Below, piece after piece: positions 37,297 to 49,200 of a DNA stretch of 64,000 bases. The stretch is from assembly GCA_037893225.1 (NCBI GenBank), contig JAZGUH010000627.1, forward strand, positions 1,132,537-1,196,536. Reading direction: 5' to 3'. Position 1 is the first letter of the stretch. Every line of letters starts with the position of its first letter. The notes below the pieces were generated by a model. It was not told where the DNA came from. It searched no databases and worked only from the letters and a program-made list of their open reading frames with translations. Source of the stretch: Hippasteria phrygiana (taxonomy: Eukaryota; Echinodermata; Asteroidea; Valvatida; Goniasteridae). The position numbers were made by a program, and so were the translations under genes.

Positions 37297-40200
37297 GAAC
37301 ACACGGATCGTTTGGGAATAAATTAACTTTGTAAAATCTTGGGCTTGTCGTCAACAACCCACTGTTCCGAATACAAAGTACGTTATTCCAGTGAATCGGG
37401 TTTACATAATCCAATTAATAATTTCATCTGAGACAAACGAAAGTTGCCGCAATTCCATAGGGTTATTGGTCACTTGCCATTATATAGCGATACGTGTAGT
37501 TCAATCATGGATTTGTTTCAATCTGAAGACCTCGAAAATGCATTCAGTTATTTCTATTTCAACAAGCTCAAGCTCATATTTGAACGTGCACAAAATCACT
37601 GTGAAAACAACGGGTTTTTACACCATTTTATCGTGACTTGGAAGGAGTGAGTTCAAACTTTCACATGTTGAATCACACAAAGTATGAACACGGCCTGCAA
37701 CCATCGGCGCTGCCAATGCTATATCATGCCGCTGATCCCTCGTGAAATCTTTATGGTAGCACCTCCCAAACCACCCCCCACATCCACCACCCACACACGA
37801 TGAAAAACGTAGCGTAAAAGGGTGCGGGTGAGGATTAGAGTGAGAAGTATGGATATAGGGGATTAGGTTAGGATTAGTATGATGTTCAGGGTTATGACAA
37901 AATCGTTTGTTTGTCTTCATTGAAGAATCACAATTTTGTTGCAAATTTATTTTTAACTTACAATCCACAAGGGAAACTGACTAGGTAAATTTGAATAAAT
38001 TTTCAAAGTGAACAAAGAAAACTGGCAGGAGCGGGATTCGAACCGGCGACCTCCGGAATACCGTACCGGCGCTCTACCAACTAGACTGAGCTATGTTGGT
38101 GGTCTCCCAAATTGTCAGTGTCTTTGTTCAGTGGGCGCTAGTCAGAAGTCATAAACCCATAATGCCGTATAGCCAGGGATCATGCCCAATTCTACGATAC
38201 AACCAGGGAAGCGAGATTGTGGGGATCACTCAATGAGGATAAAAATGCTTAGAGTAAACTTTCAATCACAAGATGACAGCAAGGCTACGACTGTTGGGCA
38301 GTCAGAATAGATCTACTAGGCTCATGGAGGAATAAGACACCTTCATGCTCGAATCTGCCTTACGAACCTAGCTCATTGGTCCCGAAGTACACTGCGTTTA
38401 TGCCTTCGTTGGGGCCCAATGTCCGCAGAGCTTTCTGTCATTCATTAGCCTGGGTGACGATAATCGTTGAGTGCCCCGGGGCTATGGAACCACCGGGTGC
38501 TTGTGATAGCCCAGTGCCAGAGGGTCGTGTTTTCCTTCTGTTTAGGCCCGTCGGTTTCGGGAAGAAGCCAGAAGTTATCGATACATTCACTGTAAAGGGA
38601 CTGTAAACTCAACTTCAAAACCATATTGCGTGGTGGCTTGCACGACTTACCTCAGGCTCAGAAAGACAGTTATGACACGATGGATCCAACACGGATGATC
38701 GTACTTAAATATTAAACTTAAATGGCGACCCCCCCCCCCCCCCCCCTCACCCACCACCGCCAACATCCTTAAAACATACGTGAGTATCCATAATTCGTCT
38801 ACTGCCTGGTAGAAGGGCACCAAGGCGATTGCAAATCAATCGGCGGTTATGTCATTTTGCCAGGCACACAGTGAACGGTATTGTCTCTTCTAATTCAATG
38901 AAGTTTTATTGTTTGGGCACTGATAACGAATGCACGGGCTTGCAATCGTGTTGGTCCAGCCACAAGGTTCTAATTCAAGGAGGCCGGTGTCAATTTTTGA
39001 ACCAAAGAATTTCAAGGCAAATCCTAGCCCATTAACCCCCCCCCCCCCCCCCCCCCCACCCGAAAAAGAAGAAATTTAGAGGTAGGCCTCTAGTGGAAAA
39101 CCCTGCTGCAAAAATATTCTCTTCCAAGAAGGCAATTATTCAAATTTACCCGATTACGAGTTTGGACCCCCCGCCCTTCCAGGCTACAGATTTACAGCGT
39201 CAAAGCTCGTGAACTCACTATACAACCCGTCTCCGGTTTTAATGTCTCTATAAAGACGAACACAGCTCGGCCTGCACGGTACGGGAGCAGCCCGCAGAAT
39301 CGGTGTGGATTTCAATTTAATGAGACCTGTTAAGCCGACTAAGGAAATCAGAGAGCGGCGGTGCTTAACTGCAGGCTCCTTCAAGATGATTAATCTTGAG
39401 TGCGAGTCACCTGTCGGCGCGGCTGCCCCGGCCTCTATCTAGCTCACCGTGCTGAATTTATTTAATTAGCAAACCTTTATTGGCGAGTGAGATAATGCTA
39501 CAGGAATGCTGGTAAATGTGTGTTCTTTTAGATGTTCAACAGGGTTGCGCCATCATTTCAACCACGGACCAACGCAACAAACGGTTCGTGGTTGAAATGA
39601 TGTTTTCTCCTAAAGAAAATGATTTAGATAATCTTGCTGCTGGAAACTGATAACGCTGCTTGTGGACCGACTTTGACTGGTTTTCTGACCATGTGGACTG
39701 ATGACCGGCTGACTGATTAAATGACTGACAGACTGAGAGATTGATTGGCATTGTTCACTGATTTCGGTCCATTGATTGCTTGACTGATTGACTAACTGAT
39801 AGAGATCGACTGATCGATCTGGTTGATTAATCTGATTGGTCGATCTGATTGATATTCCTCATTGATTGATTGATCAGTCTGATTTATCGTTCTGATTGGT
39901 CGATCCGATTGGATTCGTCGATCTGATTGATCAGTCCGATTGATCGATCTGAATAACTTGTCCGATTGATCTGTCCGATTGATTTGTTCTGGTTGATCAA
40001 TCTGATGTAATGATTGATCTTATTAAGTAATTTAACGGAGAGACCTAATGGATTTGCTGATTAGTCTATTAACAGATCGATTATCTATCAATTATCAGTC
40101 ATCCGATTGAATGATTGATTGATTCCGATGATGACAATAGTAATGAACGCGACAGCGGCAATGGTGACGATAAAAAGTGACAATGGTGACGAAAAATAGT

Positions 40201-43200
40201 GACAACCCCAACCCTAACCCTAACTCTAACCCTAACCCCAACCCCAACCCCATCCCTAACCCTAACCCTATTTTCCACCCTAGTCTCCACCCTCACCCTA
40301 ACACAATTTTTCTCATTGTGTACGGGGCCCTACTGATCATGCGCATTATAACCAACAAGTCGGATTTTCAGGGAGTTTGCCCGTTCTCCTTTAAATGGCG
40401 ATAGTGACGATGACGGTGAACAATGATGATGGTCACAGCGTACATTTTGTTCTGACATCAGGATTGCTGCACGGATTTGACATAATACCAAAACCTCAAT
40501 GTATATTGATATTTCGAAAGAGAATCTTGCGAAGACTTTCTGGTGTAAATCGCTGCATAAATTCCACAGCAGAAATGTAGTGAGAGAACGTGTGCTGCAA
40601 GTATTCAATAAGCCCATGTTACCCCTCTCATTTCAATTCCAAGAGCACTAACCCTCCTTTCAATCATCAAGATATAATAAGATGGTATCTTGTTGATGGG
40701 CAAATATTGGACGGCTCTTAAAAAGGAAAGTAATGAAAGCTGGTAATTCGCATCGATAGAGGGGAAAGATACGGAATGTAGTCTTGATTGCAACGGGGCT
40801 CAGACCTTGTCAACACGGTTTACTCGCCGGCTTATGACCCACCAATTTGGCCACTCAAACTCGGAGATTACGGGATGATCGCTTACATCAACAACCAAAA
40901 ACCCAAAATTGATTAAAGAAAGTTATTGTGATCTGGGCCAGAGGAGTTGCTTAAACTGACGGACTTAGAATATGTCTGCTCCAAATCTCGTGCTGATATG
41001 TATTGTATCTGTGCGTAACATGCAGGGACGCCAGTTAATTCCAAACCGGTGTAGCGTGAATTTCAGTATGGGCTCATTGGTAGTATTGCACATGCCTAAT
41101 AAAGATAATTAGGAGAGCGGCCGGTCATGTGAGAGGATTTAACCAATAATAGGGCAAGGGAGTCAAATTTTCATAGTCTGATTTTCATATGACACATGTT
41201 TTTGTTAACATCTGTCAATATCATAAATATATATATTGATGATATCGAAAATGTGTCTCCAAAAAAATCTCAGAAAGTGGCCAGTCGCAACGCTAAAACT
41301 GGACTAACAGAATTGGAAATACTTTTGCAAAATTGGAAATCAGAATTTTGGCTTTTTTTCGGTTACAAAATATGACAAAAACTTTGAGAGTTGCATTTGT
41401 TGCAGTAAAAAGTTACTTCTTAATGTTAATATCATATTTGTCACATTGTCATAATTATTATGTAAGCCAAAATGTTGATTTCAAATTTTGCAAAAGTATT
41501 TCCAATGCTGTTTTCTGTATTAGCGGATAAGGGAAGAGGATCATTAATGGTCTCCGTCTGTTTTTACTTTTGCAAAAATTGAACTTGGCCATAAATGGTT
41601 GAGTCTTAATTAAATTAATAAACACGTTTTGTCCAATATTGGCTTGGACTCACTCTACCAGTGCCGTCGATGACAGATGTCAAAAAGTCAGTCCAAGGGT
41701 GCGTTCGAGTAGCTCACCCGGGTCGACTCGTCATACCCGGGGGCTCACTCGGGTCAGCCACCACAGACCCTGCTCGCGAAGCAGAGTCACTGGTGGAATT
41801 ACGTCACACGCATGTGTAAGTCTGACTACAAACAAATTCTACTGGAGCGGGGAATTAAAAATGGCTGACCTCAAGGGCGATTGTGTAGTTAAGGACTGTT
41901 CCTATATCCACTTTTAAGTTAATGGACTTAGCAAACTAGATTGCGACATTAATAACCAACATGTATGTCGTAGATAGAGGGCAGTTTTTAATTTTTATGG
42001 AAAATCTTGGGGTAAAACGACAACTAAGATGACAAAACGCAACACGAAGATAACGATGGCGAAGACTGCACTGATTCGCAAGACACCAACCAACCTCAAA
42101 ACACGTAAGAAAATTGCATTTTCTCCCGCAGGAAACTGTTCAGAATTACAAAAAAATGATGTCATTAGAATTGAGAGGAGTATACTTTATGTTGATAAAT
42201 TCATTTTAGAATGATTAAAACAACCTTGACTCGAAATGGATCAAATATAAAGAGGTGTCCGTAACTAATCGCCGACTCTTATTCATCCATGGCCGACCAA
42301 GAGCAAGATGACATCAACAGGAGAGGGCGTTTGGGCGTTCTATTAGCCCAGCTCTCGTGTCTGACCCGTCTGCCTTCACCCGAGTCGATCCGGGTAAGCT
42401 ACACGAACGCACCCCAAGTTAGTCGAAGTCGGATACCAGTGATATTCTTACCAAGAGCCTGAAGTTTACCAGAGAAGGCTTGAAATTACACCCTACGGTT
42501 TACATGAAAAATGCCGAAGTTAGGCTTTTCCCTGACAACTATAGTATAGCACCCCTGCAGACACTGTATTTGAATATCTAAATAACATCTGACGGAAACA
42601 GGGCTCGGGAATGGGAAACTATTTCTGGCATCGGTCGGCCTTGTCTTCCTGATGAGTGGTTCTGCTGTCGTCATCACCGGGCAAATTTGTCGCGATCCGA
42701 TTTTTTTCTCGGGTCCCTCCTGCAAATTGAATGCAAATTGGAAGCATTTTTCGGCACTTTTTATAACCGGCTGCTTCTACCACGAGGGTCCTTGTATGAT
42801 ATCGACGACGTGCCGCAGTGTGGAAGAAAAAGAGAAAACCTCTCTCCACACCAGCAGACGGAATAAACATAACGGGGGATTTAGTTCAATCTAGCCCGGG
42901 CCACTTCGGCGTTTGCAGGCCCAATTTAAGACCAGATGAGAAAACGATGAAAGCGCGCTCCCATCTCTCGCTTTTTTCCCCGGGCAGCTGAAAGGTCACG
43001 GGAGTATGTTGTACCGTGTTCGGGGCTTTCATTAACCTGTTACATTTCTGGTTCACCAATTTGTTTGCGAGGCTGTCGAAGACGTACTTCAGCGGCTGAT
43101 GACAGAAACAGCCCTTTTGGTTGAAGTAGAAAAGCAACCATTTTCTCCCCCGGGGTAGAAGAGTCTGTTGCCTTCTTTCATCCATGCCCAGATCCGACAA

Positions 43201-46200
43201 GAATCTCTAACCCACTTCATATAAACACTATAGTGGGTGTCTTCTATTGTGGATGTGCTATTTTGCTTAGTCATAAAGGACGATTTTTGTTTGCGATTCT
43301 TTCTTGTTTCGAAAATGTAGACAACTTTCCATTGATTTCCATTCTGTCAGACTTGGTTGTAGAAGTGATTGTGGGAGGAGCACAACTACCCCCCCCCCCC
43401 CCCTCCCATCAAGTCAGCTCCTCAAACCCAACCCCGCCCCTTAAAATTAATAACATTGTTAGAGGGTGGAAAATCGCAGGAAAACAAATTCAAACTACAC
43501 TAGAGAATCGAGAAGAACTTATCGAATTGTAAAGCACCTTCTCGTGTGTGTAAGGTCGTGACTGTTGCAAAATGCGGAACCATTTTGAAACACTCCACTT
43601 ATCAATAGAGGGCAGTGTTCTATGTCAGAGATCCGAGAGCCGTTGAGCCAGTTGTGGCACTGAGGTCCCTATATTTAAAACCAAACATGGCAGTTAATGC
43701 ATCATTGCGCATGGACAGTTGGCAAAACAAAAGCTGCCTGTACACACAATGAACAGTCCTCCTTGGCCTAAGATCTGGAATTGTCACAACTGTATCAATG
43801 ACTTGATAATGTCTTGACTTTTGAGAATATTGGGTGTTAATAGGAAATTGGCATTTCCCTCATAACGAATTTGTTTTTATTTTCTCTATAGGGGGCCTAA
43901 TCCCGGAACAAAATATTTGGGCAGATGAAAGTCTCACCGTACGTGTTACAAATCCGAAACTTCTGAAAAAAGGTTGTCTTGAAGATTTGTTGTTTACGAA
44001 TCGATTCTTTTCTCTTTTTGCTCAAACACAGACGTATGTTCCCGACGTTTCAAGTCAAGATTTCGGGGATGGATCCGATGGCGGAGTATATACTCATGAT
44101 GGATTTCGTCCCGGTAAGTTACAGAAACAAGTCACATAGCGTTTATTGACAATTTATGCAATTGCCAGATTTTGTGACTTTTCGTTTTGAGAAGAGCCAG
44201 GGATATTTACTTGACATTTCGACGACGTAAAGCCTCAGAAAACATTCAATTCAGTTTAATTATATTAATGAAAACGCATGTTAGATTGGGAAATAACTCT
44301 TGATTAACAGACAAACCGCAAGAACCAGAAAACAAAATCAAAAGTAACCTTAGGTATCAAAAGCAATCTCAGGTATTGCAAAGAGTGCTTTCATGCAAGT
44401 TTATTTGTCATTATCGAGCTTGGAAGTACCTCCTAATGCTATATCCTTTACCTTTACAAGACAACTATACGTCCTCTTATATGTTGCACTTTTCCCACAT
44501 CTTGGCTCGTGTTTCTGCTTGTCACTTAATCTTTATTAGATAGAGTACAGAAGCGTATTCATTCACTCTCTCACCGGAGATCTGTTCTGAAGATCATTTC
44601 ATGATAAATGTTCCACCGGCTTATCCAGCTTGGTTCCTCCAGTTAGGGTGTTTGACCGTGAAACTCGGCTTTCTGCCTGTTCCCACCAATAATACTCTAG
44701 CTGTACTTAGATGTAGAACAAAAGACTATGCTTTATTTTTTGCCATTCACTTCCAGTAATGTCCCCTCCCATTTTACTTTCCGAATTGATTGATTATGTA
44801 TTTGTGTGTGTTTTGGTGAATATTTCATTTCAGTGACTTGTCTTATTCTTTATAGTGCCTTTTTCAGTGACTTTGTTTTTATATGTATATTTATATATTT
44901 TATCAGAGTTCATGTTTTTGAATGTTTTTAATGCTTCTTGATATTGCACTGGGAAGAAAATTTTCATGTTTTTAACGTGATTGAATAAAATTTGAATCTA
45001 TTGAATCTATTGAATAGCTTTTTCCCTCGTTCTGTATCTCTGTGGAATTCTTTGCCTGGTGCATGTTTTCCTTCATCCTACAATCTTTCCTGCTTCAAGA
45101 GGATTTTTAATTCCTACCTATTGCGTCTACCTCGTGTGGCTTTTAGCCTTGTTTGGGCGAACTTGCATTAAAAAAGCCATCATCGCCTCCATGGCATGCG
45201 CGCGCGTGGTGAAAAACAACATGGCGCGGAAAGATCGTACCCTTGGGGAACGAGGTTGACCAAAAAAATCAATCACTTTTTTAAAGGCACCGTCTATGGT
45301 TCTCCTTCCCAGGTAGACGACAAGAGGTACCGATATGCCTTCCACAGTTCCAGCTGGCTGGTAGCGGGGAAGGCCGACCCGGAGATGCCGGGACGGATCC
45401 ACGTCCATCCCGACTCGCCCGCTAGGGGCGCAATGTGGATGAAACAGATTGTGTCCTTCGACAAACTCAAACTGACCAATAACCTGCTGGATGACAACGG
45501 TCACGTGAGTGTAGTTCTGTTATTTTTTCTCATAGACTAGGACTTTACCTTGCGTATTGCTGAACCCTAACCACCTTCAGTGTTTTTCATATGGCCCTGC
45601 TAAATCTAACAATTTCCATAAGAAGCCCGCAAAATCCAACAGCAAATTTTGTTGGATTCTACAGTGTACAAACCTACACACCGCATCTTGCGGCTATCCT
45701 GTTGAATCCAACAAAATACAACAGATATTTATTTGTATAAGCCCTTCCATGATCCAACTGAAAATGTTACAAGAAATTGTACGTGTAGTCCTACTAGAAA
45801 TTACACGTGTACGGGGAAGCCGTTAGAACCCCTGGAGAAATGACGATCGAAGAAATTGTCAGTCTTACAAGGGGGGTGAAACTCTTTAATGATATTCTGG
45901 GGTGGGGGAATCCAGTGCACAGAATCACTGGTAGGGACTGAAGTCACAATTCACATCAGTGGGATTCGAACCCTGGTCGCAGACGTGAAGGTGATTAGAC
46001 CAGAAGAACTGCGTCAATCCAGCTCCCCATTTTGGTTTGCCTCAGTAGTTCACTGTGATGTGACAAGGCCCTTATGAAGAAATGACAACGAAAATTGGCA
46101 ACATTTCATCAAATAAGGTGCAAGTTGGTTGCGGCCCTGGTGCCGATATGCTATTAGCGGGAAACCCAGTCAAACGTAAACATTTTTTGAGCCAAGGCCT

Positions 46201-49200
46201 ATCTGATGCCGTGTGTCAAATTAGGTAGGATACGGCTTAGCTCCCAGGCGGTGTCTAATTTAACCCAGTCTGAACTTGGAAATAGAAGGGGAAAAACGCT
46301 GCAGGAAGCCCATAATTATTCTCGTACACTATAGAAGCCTAATGTCTCTGTTTACACAACTGATGTCTTACATCCTGTGATTTGAACACCAGATCATCTT
46401 GAACTCGATGCACCGTTACCAGCCTCGGTTTCACGTGGTGCACGTGAGCGGCCGGAAGGATTTTGACGATGCGCCGGAGCGAGACTTTAAGACGTTTATC
46501 TTCCAGGAGACGCAGTTTACTGCCGTGACGGCATACCAGAACCACCGGGTAAGTTACGGAGGACAGCAATATCATAATACAGTGCACCTTCGCAGAATTC
46601 AAAACAACTCTAGATAAGCAGTCCCTTTTACAAAGTGATACTAGGGTACCAGTAAAGCTTATTGAAAAAAACTCTTGAGAAAAAGTCATCTTATCTTTAA
46701 CGGATCAGATCACAGATGATTTCCCCGATTTTTTCAAATTTCTATTTTTATTTTATTTTATTTTTTGTTTTATTTTGTTTTATTCTATTGGTTTTTTTTT
46801 TTTTTTTTTTTTTTGGGGGGGGTTGCCAATTCGGTTACCAGTTTCACCAATGACTTGTGCACAAAATCAAGCAGTGTTTATGCGTGGGTTTATCATTAAG
46901 AGGACGTGAAGTCCACGCTCGGTTAATGTTGGCGACTAATTACAGTGCGCCTGCGCATAATTGAAAACACTTTGGATAAGCCGTACCTTTTTACGAGGGT
47001 GTAATGTGGTCTGACACTATTACGGTTAGACGTAAAAATAAATTAAACAAAAAAATAAAAAATGGGGTCTGACCCTTAACCCCTCTTGGTTCCGTTCTTT
47101 AAAGTATTAGTACTGAATCCTATTGCAGAAATGTCGGATTTATTCAAGAGAAGAGCACGATAATGATAATAATCCAGTATCACTCAGTCTACGTAATTAA
47201 GGCTCATGAAAACGAATCCTTTTGATTATCGTCCGAGGAAACTGTCTTGATCCCCCTCGGAGTATTATCTCCCTTCACTCGTCACTCGATGATACATCGG
47301 TTACTCCTATACGGTCCGGACGTCTTGGGGTCGAGGCAAATTACTGGGGTATAGCATGGGTATAGCCTCCTCACACCTGTACCCCTAGCAGGAAGTTCCC
47401 AGGAACAACCCCCAGACTGATGAGGGTGAACAAACTACGCTCTCTATATGATAGGGGCTGCAAACCGGCTTTCTTCCCCCCAAAAACGGTGGGATAGCTA
47501 GTACCGGGGAGGGGAGGTGAGTTGGTCTCACCAACGGTGGAAGTTACCCCGCTTGGGTCTGTCGGTCTGAAAATTGGGATCATTTCTTTGGAATCTCTGG
47601 GCCCAGGAAAACCATAAGGATGGCAGGGTTCCAGTTGACAATTCAAAATGTGGCCAACCCCCATCACCACATCTGTTTACCTATAAGAGTGGCTTTTGGC
47701 CCCGTATTGGGTGATTTCAATATAAAAAGTGCTTGTATAGCTCTTTTGATTGGTCCTCTTTTGCGCAAGCGCTGTAAAAGCTCCCGTTTTAAAAATTGGG
47801 TGCTGTTTTCATTCTCTTTAATGGCTTTGAATCATTGAATCATAAAGTAATGTATTTGTTTGAATCCACGTTTTTGCACCGGCTGAAAACATCGCAAAAT
47901 TCTCAATGGTTTATGGGTATGTCAATTAATAATTAACCTGTAATTTGCAGTTTATATGTGTGCTAAATAGTATTGCCTGCTACCGGTCCCTGTGTTTGAA
48001 GTCTGAACGATAATGAAAGGAAACCTGTCTACCTTGTGCGTGTTCTTGGAAATTAAGAGATTGTAAAAAAAAACTACTAAAAAAAACAACAATATTTTTA
48101 TTGAACAATTCCTTTTCCCCGGCTATGAACTTACGAATCAAGTGAATTAGCGTATAAACGATCGATTTTGTTTACCGATGTATGATCAGCGATTGACGTT
48201 AGCAGCAGTAGACCCATCCATGTAGCTCCGCCCCTTGACGTAGTGACCAATCACTGCCGCGACTATGGTCCTTCAATGCCCAAATAAAGTGATGGACGTG
48301 TAGCGCGCGCGACTGTGATTGGTCAGTCGGTCAATGGCAAAGCTTATTGGCAGGGGAAGCTAACGCGCTTATCGATTTAGCAACAACTTTTTCCTGTACA
48401 ATAGAAAAAGTGTCAATCAATGTTTATGGGTAATATTGGTGATTTCCGTGTGTTTTCTGATTGGCTGTTTTTTGTCACAGATAACACAGCTGAAGATAGC
48501 CAGCAACCCATTCGCGAAGGGGTTCAGGGAGTGCGATCCCGATGACTGGTAAGTTAGCCCGTGATCACTGTTCATCTTACATTGGAAAATAGCCCTAGCG
48601 CTCATTGCCGGGGATTTCCACATTTGAAAAGATCGTGGACTACTTTGCACAATTATCACTACCGGTATCTTAACTGAGATGGAAATTCTATATACATGTG
48701 TGTATTTTAACAATTATGGATAATGAAATTAAACGAGCGAAATTTGTTTTGTTTCGGTAATGAGAAAAAGAGTGAATACTTTCAATCTGAAAGCTTACTG
48801 TTTTTATAAAGATACCAGCCCCAATCCTCCTGAGAAATATTTCCGTCTGAAATGTTGTCATCTTCGAGATAAGTTATGAATGTGCATCGGTTTTACACTA
48901 TTTCTCGTGACTCGGATGACGGATGGATCTCAAACTTTCTTTCATAGGTTTGTAATATTCCATGTACCGGTATATATTGAATAGTACAAAGTATAAACAC
49001 TGCATGCAACTCTGTTGTCGATTCTACTAATACTAAGCACCTCAACAAAAGTAAGTTCCCTCTAAAAAATGATCATCAGTGGGACCCATGGAACAAATAC
49101 TGAAACTGACTAGCCCATACCTACTGTTATGCATGAATGAGCAGAGTGTAAAGGTGAAATTGACACTTCAAAAATTGCAAAATGTTTTCCACAGTACAAA

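Larger units (their letters stand above)
26490..44031 (+). other. Tbx1/10 intron 2 (17.5 kb)
   Basis: Starts GTCAGT and ends ACACAG, interrupting Arg201 of the T-box. ATG/GAT-rich simple sequence lies at 26560-26830 and 27220-27430. I support no independent gene inside. The SINEs, MITEs and tandem repeats in it are listed separately. Confidence 0.8.

Noticed and set aside
38028..38103. A genuine tRNA gene on the minus strand
   Set aside because: A and B boxes are present, but the acceptor stem does not pair and the T stem is mismatched.
40099..40404. Arg-Val and Asn-Pro repeat ORFs
   Set aside because: Translations of the (CCCTAA)n-like tract.
43834..44139. 101-codon + ORF overlapping exon 3 as a separate protein
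   Set aside because: The conserved T-box block is in another frame, between good splice sites; this ORF is a shadow.
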